Source: Pseudisothecium myosuroides (Eukaryota > Streptophyta > Bryopsida > Hypnales > Lembophyllaceae). From it: a stretch of 64,000 nucleotides of DNA. The position numbers and the translations under genes are program-made. Positions 10,200-22,601 of the stretch are shown here, one piece after another. The notes under the pieces were generated by a model. That model saw nothing but the letters and a program-made list of their open reading frames with translations, was not told the DNA's origin and did no database searches. Position 1 is the first letter of the stretch. Every line of letters starts with the position of its first letter. The stretch is taken from assembly GCA_951799445.1 (NCBI GenBank), contig OX637297.1:2046001-2110000 (forward strand), given 5' to 3'.

Positions 10200-12340
10200 C
10201 AAGTATTAATCGCAATTTTCAATGTTCTAGATAATGATATGATCAGCAAACAGTGTTAGAAAATTCAGGAATTAAAAATGGTACTGACATTTTGAAATCC
10301 ATCGAGAGATCTCCAAATGACATGTCTGAATGAATTACAAGAAATTACCATAAAGTATATTTTATACAAAAAATACAAATGCACATTGAAATGGGATTAC
10401 TATTTGACTATGAAGATAAAGGCAAGTACGTTTAGTAATAACCACACTGGCATCTTCATTTAATGTCCAAAGCATTTTGATCGCAAACATAGCATGGATA
10501 TAGTCCAATACGAAATGAGAGATCCATGAAAACATTTCTCTATCCGGTCTACAATTTAAACCTTGCAATGGATATTTCAATCCAAAACAAATATGCAAGA
10601 GATCTCATCTGGAGATCTCCAAATGAGAAGTTTGGAAGCAACTTGTCCAATATTTATACTCCGAGATGACTACAATTACTATATGGATTTTGAGTGGTTT
10701 GTGAGCTCCCAATTTGTCACTTGGGACTCGTAGAATTATTTTTTTTGGAAATTTGCAATTTAAAGTTGATAAAAGTATAGAAAAACCCATAAAAAGAGTG
10801 TAGAACCGAAATAGGGTTGTGTCATACCCATTATAGTATTTGGTCTAGATTTGTGTTTCTTACTTAGAATCCCCCAAACCTTGCCTAAAAATAGTATAGA
10901 AATAACGAAAAGGTTAGATTTGGAGGATTTGAGTCACACAGCCCCAAAAGGGCTAAATCTCACCATGAATGTGGCGATTCAGGGCTAGGTCGGTCCGAGG
11001 GATCCACAGCAAGGCCACTAGGTCGGGTCCTAGAGTTAGATTTAGAATTCCCCATTAGATCGACGAATTCCCAAAATCCCGATTGTTAGCATGCAGAAGC
11101 CACTCACGCAAGACCGGGCCCGTGGAGGAATCTACAGCCCAGGGATGGTGTTCTAGGGTGAATCCCATGCCGGGAGTCCAACGGCGAAATCGGTTCGCCA
11201 AGATTCCTCTACCTGCAGAAGATTCTCGCACCGTCACTAATTCAAGGAGATGGCCAGTTTTAAATCTCCATTGAACAATCGTGCTAGGTACGGAAACACA
11301 CCCGCATGTCTTTCATGCGACTCCCTGAGAGTTCACGTGAAAAATCCCGGCATCTTCCGACTTGCAGAAGAACCTTTTCCGGGTGATCAACCCTCCTAAC
11401 CTCCAACGGGAATTTCATGGAAATTATCCAGGTTACAATAAAATCTCACTAAAAATTAGACTAGCTTGTTTTATGTTAATAATGCGCTCCGTGAAGTTTC
11501 ACGACATTCCGATAGCGGCAAGTACCCGAACTGCCGAGATTCCTCGGGAATTAACCACGTGGCGGGGTCCCTGCCATGTTGACCGGCATCCCGGGCCCAT
11601 ACGATGGCGAAACAAAGTCAACTAAAAGTCCTTCCCGACTCTCTCGCACCTACCGGAGATCCTAGGCTATTCACATTTCTCAAAATAGGAGACCCCCAAG
11701 ATCTAGGATTTTACCACGATTTGGTTTTTTAACTAAATTAGCCTACGATGAGTTTTTGGCCTCGGTACGGGGGGTAGTAGAAGTCTAGGACTAAACACGG
11801 CGATCTGGATCCAACGGCGCAATCCGTTTGGCGATTGGAGCTAATCTCCAAAAGTTAGGATGTTGGTCCAGCATAGATGGTAGAAGTAGAAATTTAGGAT
11901 GTAGGATGAAAATCTTTGAGGATGAGGATGAAAATCCCCGTTGATAAGGTTACCTTAGAGCTTTAGAGAGAGGGGTGAGCCCTTGGGAAACCTACATAAG
12001 GGCCCCATTTCTCTCTCTAAAATACCCCCTCACTTTTGTTTGGGTCCGTGGGTCCAATTTGCTTTGGATATTTTGGCGTTTGAAGCCAAAAACCTCTACG
12101 GTGTTTTTGGAGCACTTTTTGCTCCATTGTTGCTAGATTTCAAGCTTTGAAGGTCCTTAGGGGGTCCTTCTATCTTGCCTTGTGTACTTCTCATACGTTG
12201 TTGTACCTTTGTTACGAGTTAAGAGTCCTCGTTTCTCTCTTGTAGTTCCTTTGTGATCTAACTTGTGAGTTTAGGAGTCTTTTGGTGTCTTGTCCTAATC
12301 CTAAAGTCACCCCCCACCGTACCTTGGCGATGCCGCTTTG
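10200..12340. repeat. Gene-free stretch with GATC-palindrome copies
   Basis: No gene recognised. Near-palindromes of the type catctggagatctccaaatg lie at about 10298-10320 and 10605-10627. The part from about 11.0 to 12.1 kb is GC-richer (cccgggcccatacgatggcg) but has no coherent frame. Confidence 0.4.
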
Positions 12341-12349
12341 GGGGGCCTT

Positions 12350-12660
12350 TAGCTTGTGAAGTTGTGTGTCTTTACGTGTCCTAACCGTGTTGTTTTTTCC
12401 TCACTTGTGTATTCTCATCCTCTTCTAATCTTTTCCTTGTTGTGTGGACCCCCCCTCGGGACGGCGAAGCTTTGGCTTTGTCACGTGTGTTTCTCAAGTC
12501 TGTCTTTTCTACCTTCTTCTAACATTCCCCTTGTTGCGTGGACCCCCCCTCGGGACGGCGAAGCTTTGGCTTTGTCACGTGTGTTCCTTAAGTTTGTCTT
12601 TTCTACCTTCTTCTAATATTCCTCTTGTTGTGTGAAACCCCCCCACGGCGGCGAAGCTTT
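12350..12660. repeat. 94-bp tandem repeat, about three units
   Basis: Successive units start at the same phase at 12446 (ggacccccc), 12540 and 12634, giving a 94-bp period. Each unit has a C-rich core, cggcgaagctttggctttg and a pyrimidine-rich spacer (ttctaccttcttctaa). The first two units are nearly identical; the third and the sequence before the first are diverged. The repeat is open in two frames on the plus strand, but this follows from the 94-bp repeat and its composition, not from selection. Confidence 0.8.
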
Positions 12661-13039
12661 GAACTAGTGACCACGTCAAGTCCTATAGTGTGTATTAAAT
12701 TAGTCTTAGATGGCGGAGCTTTGAACCCGTGGAGTGTTACAAGTCCTAAAGTTGGTGTTAAAACCAATTTTACGGCGGAGCCTTGAAGCTCCATAGCCTT
12801 AGATTCCAAAGTTTAGTTTCCAAGACCTTCTTGGAAAAGTCCAGAGTTTAGCTTCCAAGATTGGTCACGAGTTTCTAGGAAGAGAGTGACCATTCCGTAA
12901 CACTTAGCTTAGGTGACCGTTCTAAAAATTTGGGGCCTAACTCCCCGGACGGCGAAGCTTCGATCCTGGCCCTAACCCCCTACTAAAATCCCCTAAGGGA
13001 ACCCGGTTGTGTGGATTTTTTGGGAAGGGCAGCTAGTAC

Positions 13040-13215
13040 CCCGGACCAGCATACAGCCAGCATACCGGCCAGCATACAGCCAGCCATACCGGACCGGCAT
13101 ACCAGACCAGCCAGCAGCCAGCCATACAGCCAACATACATCGGGCAGTCAGCTTGATTGAGCTGAACATCAGCATCGGGCTAGTTTGTTTGACTGAACTG
13201 AACATCAGCCATCGG
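13040..13215. repeat. Short-period low-complexity repeat (ccagcatacagccag)
   Basis: Imperfect 8-16 bp repeats of ccagcatac, cagccag and ccggacc, followed by two copies of a longer unit with catcgggctagt. Both strands show apparent peptides from this simple sequence; I do not treat them as coding. Confidence 0.7.
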
Positions 13216-13848
13216 GCTAGTCAGCTTGGCTAACTGAACTAAATTTCTGGATTTCCAGAACTAAACGGGACGATGCCCTGTAGGGCCCCAACCACCCTTT
13301 TTTTTTAATTTTTTGATCTTTTAAAGTCTGAAATTTTGGAATCCAGTTGGGGAGAGGAAAAAACTCAAATTGGAACTTCAAAAACACAAGAGAAAGGGGG
13401 GGAGAAATAGAAGATGCCACTCCACGCGCCACCTGCACAAAAACATCTGATCCTACCTGCATCACCATTCACACCTACACACAATGGAAGGAAATTAGGG
13501 AGAAGGATGTGTTATAGGAGTGGAAAGAAGAAAGACGAAGAATAGTGCCTAGCTAGGAGATTAGGTAGGAAATCTAGAAGAACTCCTTGCAACCGTTGGG
13601 AGGAGGATTAAGATGACACAAAGCAAGGTTGCGTAAGAGGGTAGGAAGAACATTTAAACCCTTCTCGTAGTTTGAAACCATAGTGTAAGACTCATAAAAG
13701 CTTAGGTGAAATAGTGCTAGTGTAGAAGAGTGGGGAAGAAAGAAAGAAAGGAGGAAGGGAAAGAGGGAGTTTAGATCATCAAAAATTGTAATATTTTCTC
13801 AATAAGCGGTGAGCTCGGAAAAAATTCAAAACAAAGCCAAAGACTACC

Positions 13849-13911
13849 ATGGAGTGTGAGGATGTACACGTGGACGTGGACGAAGTTATTTCCGACACCG
13901 GTAGTGAAGAG
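13849..13911 (+). CDS. Probable first coding exon of an unidentified gene
   Basis: ATG in a good context (accATGG) opens a 21-codon acidic frame (MECEDVHVDVDEVISDTGSEE) that ends exactly at a canonical donor, GTGAGT at 13912. The sequence before it looks like a promoter/leader with purine-rich tracts. The next exon cannot be placed; the following 1.2 kb is an extreme purine-rich tract that would be the first intron. Short length limits confidence. Confidence 0.45.
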
Positions 13912-13929
13912 GTGAGTTTTTGATTTAAT

Positions 13930-15100
13930 CTTTGATGTTTCTCCCTAATTAGCATTTATTTTCCTAATCATCCCTTAGAGCGTGATTAGCACCCGAGATT
14001 AGTGCAAATTAGAAGTTTAGATTCAAAAAGTTATAGATTAGTAATAGAGGTTTCCAAAAACATCTTATAATTAAGATTTGACCGTAAACTGACCGCGTTA
14101 GGCTAAGTTAAGCAGTAGGGGGTAGAACGGAGGAATTTTAATTAAATTTGATCCACAAGGAACAATGGACGGAAATTAGGATTAGATTAAAAGGAGGATT
14201 TAGGATTAAAATTAAAGATCAAATAACGGTTTAAAAACCTAGAGTTAAATTAAGACTTTAATTAGGGAAGTTAAAATTCAAAAGTCGAAATTTGGAGTTA
14301 ACTTTGGGAGGTAAAAAGTAGAGTAGGAAATAGAAGTCAAAAGTAGAATCCACTTAGGAAGTAGATTGTTGAGTTAGAAATAGAGTTAAAATTAGAAGTC
14401 AAAACCCTAGAGTTAAAAGTTGGAATTAAATTTAGGAGGGTAACATTTAGAGTTAATCTAGGATTAAAACGATAGGATTAAATTTGGAAGTAGGAGTCAA
14501 AAGTCAAAAGTCAAAAGTTTAGATTGAATTTAAAGGTTAAATTTTAAAGTCAATAGGGGAGTAAAAGGTTAGAGTGAAAAGCTAAAAGTAGAAGTTAAAA
14601 CTTAGAGGTAGAAGTAAAATTTTAGATTTAGTTGGAAGTAGAAAAATCTAGAGTCAAAGTGAGAATGTAGAGTTAAAGTCGGAGGTTAAGATTGGGGATT
14701 AATTTTAGAAGTAAAAATTTAGAGTTAAAAGTCAAAAACCTAGAGTTAAATTAGGAGTAAAAATCTACAGTAAAAAAGTGAAAAGTTAGAGTTAACTTTA
14801 GAGGGTAAATCCTAGAGTAGTTTAGAAATGAGAATATAGAATTAAAAGTGAAACTTAGAATTACCCTAGAAGGTTAAAACTTGGAAGTTAGGAGTTGAAG
14901 TTGATTTAGAAGTAAAAACCTAGAGTCAAAAGTCAAAACATAGAATAGAAGTCGGTAGTTAATACCTAGAACCAAGTTGAAGAAGTAAAATCTAGAGTTA
15001 CATTCCGAAGTTGGAACTTTAGGGGTAGCTTTTAAAAGTAGAACTTCTAGGTGGAGTCTTAGAAACCCAAGATAGTCTTAAGGGTTCATGGAAGGAACAT
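13930..15100. repeat. Purine-rich degenerate repeat tract
   Basis: About 1.2 kb built from variants of tagagttaaaagt and aaaagtcaaaa, strongly biased to A and G on the plus strand with almost no C. There is no fixed period. It directly follows the donor of the 13.85-kb exon, so it is probably intronic. Confidence 0.7.
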
Positions 15101-15479
15101 AGGGGTTCCCCTTTTTACGTAGTTAGGGACGTTAGAAATGACGCCAACTACCCAGTCGACCCTCGACATAGGATAGATAGTTAGGGAGTCAAGATTTCAC
15201 CATCACTCTGAACATCGCAGTTAACTTGTGAGTTACTACATGCATTACTAATTATTCGCTGCCATCCACAACCCTTAGGAAACGTTAGCAAAAAAGATCC
15301 ATTGCTTGGAAGGCACAGTGGACCGCGCTCACAACACCCCCATATATTAAAAAAGTGGATAAAGGCATAGAACCTGGTCGGTGTTCGCTCTATTACCAAG
15401 GGTGGGTAATCTAGCGCCCACATGGTTAAATGAGGTAAACGAGCAACAATTATATAAACTTTGACCTGATATCCATATT

Positions 15480-15790
15480 CATATACATGGAGATCTTCAG
15501 ATGGAAATATCTAGGTAACCTTACTTAGACATGCAAAGAAGATAAATCATTTCACTTAATCCAATTTACTGTAAGCATCTAGAGATCTCCGGATGGAATT
15601 TTTTTAGTTATCTAACCTTAAAGTGCAAGGAAGACTTGTAATTACATGTAATTCAATAATTCATAAGCATCTGGAGATCTCCAGATGGCAACTCTCTGAT
15701 TACATATGATAGACGTGCGAACAACATAAAATTATAACGTATTCTAATTTCTCATGAACTTTTGGATATCTCCAATTCATTAGTTAGTAT
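15480..15790. repeat. Cluster of GATC-centred near-palindromes
   Basis: Four copies at about 15488, 15580, 15668 and 15768. The best is catctggagatctccagatg at 15669-15688, a near-perfect 20-bp palindrome centred on agatct. The others carry one to several mismatches. They belong to the family that is dense at 50-60 kb. Confidence 0.7.
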
Positions 15791-16492
15791 TTGACTATTA
15801 TTAGCATTCATGACTTTCACAAAGTTCATTATGGTGGCTATTAGAAACAACGTACATTACACTAACAACATTCATTTTGTTGTTGTACACAGACAACATG
15901 CAGCAATCGTCATTTACATCCAATTTCTGTGCTGAAAATCAAGAGAAGTCGTCTTCGTATCACAACTACATATCTTCAAGTCCACGCACACAATATTTAG
16001 TTTTTCTAGTAGGGAAGACGATCTCTTCATAGCAACTAAATGACCTCCTATGTCAAAATATTCTAATGTGCATAGGATGATTGACCATGGTTTTAGAGTT
16101 TTGAAATATAAATCTCAAGGAAACTTGGATCTCTTATAAAGAGCAATAGAATTGTTTCGGTTTCTACACCCCTTTGGAAAACGCATTTGAACATGTTTTA
16201 AATGGAGAATGTTCATTGCAACAAGACATGCTTTGAATAATGACGCTACTACTACATTTAACAAACATGACGCTTCCACTATTCATAGAGACGTTAATAA
16301 AATGTGTACTCGTAATTCAACGACGATCTTTGGTGTTCTAAGACAACTCCAGCCAACGCATTCACTTCCTCAAAATTACACGCCAATGCCCAGAACAATG
16401 AACTGTAGTACAAATTTGGGACAAAAATCACTCTCAGCAGATGCAAGACGATGCGAAGTAGAGTTGCAAGAATGGGAACCGTGGAAGGCAAT

Positions 16493-17002
16493 GGGGGTCA
16501 AAACGAGGTAATAGGAGCCACTCGCGACATGCTTTGTAGTGCTTATTGGACTGCTTTGGTTGAAATTTGAATTTTTATTTTTGTTCATTTAGCTCTTGGA
16601 ATGCCTAAACATTCATGTATGGCTTCATTTACCTATTTATTGTCCATGAATGTCATTAAAGTGGTTATTTTAAATCAAATTGAGTATGATTTTCATCTTT
16701 TTTATTTTCATTAAGCATTGGTTACATGCTTAATTTGGAGGGATTTTGTACTTAATTTAGATGAAATAATGATATCAAAGACTATACATAATTCAAATGT
16801 GTCACTATAACAATTATGATTATTGAGGTATGTTTTTTTTGGACAAATCCAAACAAAATTGATTTACACAATCAATAATAACTTCAAAAAAGCAGTGGTT
16901 ACATCGAAGTTGACTTCTATTACCTCGTTTTGACCCATGGGCGGTGTCAACCTTGACATCCCGCCAAAAGTTCATAGGAATTCTCTTGCTGGAAGCTTCC
17001 AT
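16493..17002 (-). mobile_element. Inverted pair of a hAT/BED-like gene start, remnant
   Basis: A minus-strand frame from 17002 begins MEASSKRIPMNFWRDV and contains KRGNRSQLRCNHC, which resembles the start of a BED-type zinc finger of hAT transposons; a TAG within the frame would be Gln. The same DNA (ggtcaaaacgaggtaatag and flanks) recurs in opposite orientation at 16496-16515, giving an inverted pair about 420 bp apart. Only fragments of the finger are present and no transposase core was found. Confidence 0.3.
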
Positions 17003-17009
17003 CTCGAAC

Positions 17010-18100
17010 TTGCTAGATGATTGAATGCCAATTGTTTTCGTACGGATTCCGTTTCTTCATCCGAACGTACGAATTATGTAGGCTTTGCTTTACTGCATTT
17101 GCACAAAAGCGACATTCCTTACAACAACACTTACATTGTGTTTTTTCTATGCATATTACCAACATATTATTGGCGCACGGAAAGCGTGTGTGCATGAGTC
17201 CATGCAGATTTCGTGTTGCGACAATGTTTCACAAAACCAGCACGGAATCGGTGCATAGTCAACTTGTATGGCTTCCGTGTCATATCAATACTACTTCAAC
17301 ACCTACAAGCCCAAGGAATATTGGACAAAAAATTGATGTGTTATAATATGTATTTTTCATATGTTTGATGAAGTTTACTTCAATAGACAATATATAGGGT
17401 ATCTATACAAGATATTACAGTAGTACAATGAAACTTTCAAGAAAACACTTTCTACATTGACTAAAGTACTAGTATTGTACTACAGTATCCTTCTTCTATT
17501 GTATTTTTTTCCCAAAATTACTTGATTTCCATGAAATCAATGCAAGTTCTGTGTTTATAATTTATAGTTGATCTTCTGTTCAGTTAGCAACGTGAGTGAC
17601 TAAGTGGTGACTCTGAGTGAGTGAGTGACAAACGGAGTGCTTCACTACTTGGAGTTCAGTTCATAATTGTATTTAAATTGTGTCTAAACACCCTTGCTCA
17701 TACTACCACTATTAATTCCAAGTGACAATATAACATCACAAAGTTCCTCTATCACGAAATGTCAACAGTAATCGCACGATTATTGTCAAGCACTACTTTT
17801 GTATTACATTCATTCATTTGGAAACATTGTTACAACACGATAATGACATTCATTAATACCATGCAATTGAGGCATGTCATTCATATTTGAGTTTGAAGTA
17901 CTAAAGTTGCACGATAACTATGCATGACGAAATATGTATGACTTCAATGGTTTAGTGATGGGTGACTAACTTTGTGCAGCATTAGTGCTTTTCTAAGACA
18001 TATTAAGTTAGTGCAATAATCACACAACATCATGTCCATGCATAATTATTGTACTAACATTGCATTTTTTTATTTTTCACAATTTCAATACTAAGTCAAT
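17010..18100. other. Gene-free AT-rich stretch
   Basis: No supported gene. It contains diverged short inverted segments (for example around 17960-18060, related to the termini of the 46.0-46.4 kb element) and otherwise simple AT-rich DNA. Confidence 0.3.
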
Positions 18101-18114
18101 TGAAAAGTGGCAGG

Positions 18115-18490
18115 AATTGTATTCAAAGTAGAAATTTAGACTTCATTTAGGCATAGAAGAATAACTTTTTTCAAAAAACTTTGAACTAAGAAAAGTTAGT
18201 AAATTAAGATAGCTTTCATCTCAAAAAATCCGTTTGAGGTTTAGAGTCTACAGTCAAAAGTTATAGACAAAGTTCAGAGACGGGTTAGAAGAGACATTTT
18301 TTTGACATTTTCAAACATTGCCTTTGAATTTTGTTCATAACTTTTGATTGGAGGCTTTAAATCTTAAACGGATTTTTGAAGATGAAAGCTAGATTCATTT
18401 ACCAAATTTTATTAGTTCAAAATTTAAAAAAAAAGGTACTTTACTATGCTAAATTGAGGTCTGAATCTCTACTTTGAACACGATTTATAC
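18115..18490. repeat. Imperfect inverted repeat, about 180-bp arms
   Basis: The left half (from ggaattgtattcaaagtag) and the right half (ending ctactttgaacacgattt) are reverse complements with many mismatches, meeting near 18300 at the mirror sequences caaaagttat and ataacttttg. A related copy lies inside the CACTA element at about 39660-39900. Probably an old MITE. Confidence 0.6.
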
Positions 18491-19519
18491 ATTTTCAAAA
18501 CAACTTGACTATGAGAAGTCAAGCTCTCATCTTCAAGTTGTCCCATATCTATTGAGTGTTCTTAGAGTGGATTTTAGTATAAAGAGGGCCTCTGTACCCT
18601 CAACTCTTACCAACTACAAATGAAGAGATTCCATCACTACGTTACCAAGTTTCTTGGTGGCCTAGTCATGGATTCAATTCAAGCTACAATGAAGTAATTC
18701 TTTCACTATGCTATCAAGTTTCTTGGTAGCCTATTGATGGATTTAGTTCAAGTTTAAATTTGATGGTCTATAGTAATAATGGATTTAATTCAAAATGACA
18801 GGGATTTAGTTAAGAATCTTTTTTAAATTAGAATGGTGATCAACAATTGAACATTGACAATACTTTTTGGAACATTGATACCAGTTAATAAGCATTATTA
18901 CAGTAATGACTCCAATGACATTGTTGTCATGGATTTTTCGTATCTTTCAATGCATAGAAAATGCATGATAAAGAATGTAAATTTTCGTGCATAATTTGTG
19001 TCTTTTGCACACTTGTGATTAACATATAAAAGTGACATAGTTAATATAAATTACAAAGTAGTGCCATTTCTTTACAGTAATCGTGTGCATTGTAACGATG
19101 CAATAACTTGCAAATTAACGTACGCACCCATGAAACAATAGTAACTACATGATAATTGCTACTAATTCGTCGGTCCTGAACTTTGAGATGAAGTACACTC
19201 ATTTAAATGCAAAGCATGTCACAAATTCACTTGTCATGATTTTTGCCACAATCACATAATTTTTCATATGTTCATTCTATCTAAATCTTAATAGAATGAC
19301 TGACACCCTAAGTTGATTTTGCTTCCTAAAGGACCAACTGACAATATAGCAATTTTAGACAACTCATTACAAATGGAATTTTTATTTTAAAATTTTAAAA
19401 TTTTTACAATAAATGGGGACAAGATTTTTCTTCAAAGTCCAACAATTTTCATAACTTTTGACTGCATGGTTCAAAAAATATAGTATGATATATAGTTTAT
19501 TCCCTTTGCTGGGGTCAAT

Positions 19520-20490
19520 TTGGGCCAATTTGAGCAGATAAAAAAAATCCCTTTTTTCTTAAACAAAATTTTTAAATTGATTGAAAATTGAAATTTTTTA
19601 GATTTATATATATGTGGAAAGCTTTGAGTCGTTTCATTTTGATTAATGAAATAAAAATTCTTAGTAGTTTAAGTGTGCGGGTAGTGATAAATTCAATTCT
19701 CTACTCTAAAATACACTTTCAAGTTGTTTAATTAATCCAACTTTCAATATTTTTGGAAAAAAATATAAGCATAAGATGAAGATTGTTTATTACAACTGAA
19801 AATTGCAACCGTTAGTTGGAATTGGCATTTTCCAACTCCAGAACTATATTCTTAACAATTTAGTATTTTGAAATTAGAATCATCACTAGAAGAAAACTGT
19901 ATTAAATTCCTTGAAAATGCATCACCTTGTTTTCGTTGAGTTTCCGTTTCAAAATGCAGGAAAACGCAGAAACTGCGTTCTTTGGCTTTTCCACTTCGTT
20001 TTGAAACAGAAACTCAATGAAAACAAGGTGACACGTTTTCAGAGAATGTAATGCAGTTTTCTTCTAGTGCATTCTTAACTTTTTTCGACTTACTATTTTT
20101 TTTCTATATGCTGTACAATTCCAAATGATCTGAAATTTTTCAAGCATGTGACTAACTTGCCTTGAAAAATGAATCCAAAGAAGCACCACCAAAATGGGCA
20201 TTTTTTCAAATAAATGTGAACTTGTAAATGAACTTGTGAAGTGCGAGTGCCCTATTTTTTTTTAGGCCAAAAAAAGGAGTTTTGTCAATTCGAACACTAA
20301 ATAATATCTTGCCATTCAGTGGAAATTTCTGAATTTTTTTTCACGTCTATTCAAACCAACATACAACAAAATCTTATAGTTGCATGTGTCCCAAAATGTA
20401 TTTATTCTAAAATTTGGTACTTGTACTAGAAATGGTAGTTCTGGAGCGATTTTTACCTTGGAGCAGTTTTAGTAAAAACATAGGTACATA
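19520..20490. repeat. Left arm of a large inverted repeat pair
   Basis: Reverse-complement related along its length to 27610-28325. Shared landmarks in order are gcagat..aaaaatc, tatatatatgtggaaa, ctctactctaaaata, atatttttggaaaaa, gattgtttattacaac, cttaacaattta, aagaagcaccacca and aatttggta. The arm also carries a 186-bp CACTA MITE (19884-20069) that the other arm lacks. Confidence 0.7.
19884..20069. mobile_element. CACTA MITE, 186 bp, TSD CAT
   Basis: Ends are CACTAGAAGAAAACTG and its reverse complement CAGTTTTCTTCTAGTG. Direct repeats CAT flank it at 19881-19883 and 20070-20072. The interior contains long complementary blocks around ccttgttttcgttgagtttc, so the whole element folds. The related sequence in the other arm (about 27985-28000) has an uninterrupted atcat..acttcttt junction, consistent with an empty site. 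Confidence 0.85.
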
Positions 20491-20499
20491 GTTAAGGAA

Positions 20500-22600
20500 C
20501 TTTAGGAGAATGGCAAAAAATGAAAATAAATTGGTAAATATAACCCACAAAATAGAAAAATAAGCAGTGACTTGCAAAATGCACTGAAATTGGCATCTTC
20601 AACCAAATTCTTGGAGCCACTACTACAGAGGGGGGGAATGCCAAGATCAGTGACCCTTGCAGTCCACAACTGCTAACAGTTTGGAGATATATACATTCAC
20701 AAGCCCCAAAGAAGTTTATTTTTTAGCTCCGTTGTCCAAATGATGCGTGTACAAGAAATGAGAATTCGGTGCAAATGTGATGTTCACAAGAAATACCTCA
20801 CAGAAGCATTCTGTTGTCTCTCATGTGTATGACTTCCTCGGTGCGTCATTGAGAATATATGCAAATCATGTTGCTTCACAATTGCTTCCAAAAGCACAAT
20901 ATTAGGTTTTAGTATTGTATTGTGCCTCATATATACAGTACATCTAGAGCTTGAACTGAAATCATCACAATTGAAAGGCAAAGCATCTTGGCTATGAGAG
21001 AATTGCATAAAAAACTTCTAGTTCTAACACCACTGAAATAAACTTTGAGATGGAGTTGCACATCTATTTTTCAGGTATTACTATACACAATTATATAATC
21101 TGACAATAAGTTGAAGAGGTGAAGATGAAATTCAACCGTCCAATTGCAAGCATTCTGGTTTCTGGTTTCAAAAGTAACTCAAGAGTCAACCAAACCTTCC
21201 ACAGCTTCCATCGTGGAACATGACTCAACCAAGTCCAAACTAAAAAAGCTCAATTTCAAAAATACAAGTAGAAGTCACTTGCACCAACAGTTTACTAATT
21301 ACATGAATTACATGAACAAAATAGTTTGGAGTACAAACGCTGGTTAATTGTATTCATCATCAAGGCCCAAACATAAAGCGGATCAAAATACATGACCACG
21401 AATTTTTCCTCTTAATCATACAAATTGCACATGAATTAGACACTTCTTACAAGAAACCTCCTAGTCTTCAATAGATTTGGCAATTATAGTACATTGAATT
21501 TAATCCTAGTTGACTGAAGTTGGCAACTTGTTCAAACTCAAAAAAAAAAAAAAATTTGCAATTCACCTTCTTCATTTACAAACCTAACAGAAATTGAAAG
21601 AGTATCCAAAATTCTTACCTTTCCAAGACGAATTTGATTTTGACCACAATCATGCTTGCCTTTCTTTTGCATACCATCTTTGGAATGTACAACACACGCC
21701 TTAGAATCAATCACATTCAAGTTCATTGTTATACTTAGGGATCAATAGTATCAAAGACAGTCACCACCGAGAGAAACAAAGACAGAATTATTGGACCTAC
21801 AAGCAGGTTTATCAAAAATTCAATTGATGATTACACAAATCACTCAGGAGCTAGAAACTACGTTGAAGTTGGATTCTCACCTTTATAGCACCACCAACCA
21901 CAATGGACAAGTTAATTTCTTCTAACTCCATCTTCATCATCGTAATCCGGATTGAAGCTTATGCGAAGTGGTGGGTAGTGTCTTCTTGCAAAGAATATTA
22001 CCACGTACAGATATAAGGAACATACGCCCTCTTGGAAGATGGAAACCATATTCTCACTGAATATTCCTCTCCCACTAACTATCCAAGTTCCAAAGAAATA
22101 ACAAATGCATTACAAAACGTTTGGATCACAAATGAATGAGTAAAAATGTACAATATTACTTACTCTATATTCAGTTGTTAGTGCTACTGATAGTCGATAC
22201 TCAGTTAGGTCATAGAGTACAACTGCAAATACAGTGTAGTTATCTGAATCGAAATCAAACCTCATTGTTCATGCAAAAGGATAAATGTGCCCCTAGTTGG
22301 CGTGCTTATCATACACATTCAGAAAAGTGCAATTGAAAAGTAGCTTAACTGAAAACTATGACAGAATGAATAGTTCCTCAAAACACCTTTAATTCTCCCA
22401 CACAATCATGAAAAATGAACATAACTGTGAAGCATCCATATACTTTATTTGTCATATGACACTTAATTGAATAGCTACTACAGGCCACTATCATCTGGTT
22501 CAGAATCTAGGTCATTGTACATATTTTAGCGGACAAATTTCAAAATCAAAGCCACTCAATTCCAATCAAATCAATTCCAATCCGCTACTAGTCAAAAACA
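20500..22600. other. AT-rich, no gene recognised
   Basis: No conserved frame, RNA gene or clear element. An A-run lies at 21541-21554. It sits between the left inverted-repeat arm and the 3' end of the four-exon gene. Confidence 0.3.
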
Positions 22601-22601
22601 G

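Noticed and set aside
13009..13233. 74-codon plus-strand frame rich in AYRPAYSQPY
   Set aside because: It is produced by the short-period ccagcatac repeat, in which the other strand is equally open.
7737..15180. Long terminal repeat retrotransposon
   Set aside because: No pair of direct long repeats, primer-binding site, protease, reverse transcriptase or integrase could be found, although composition resembles retroelement leaders.
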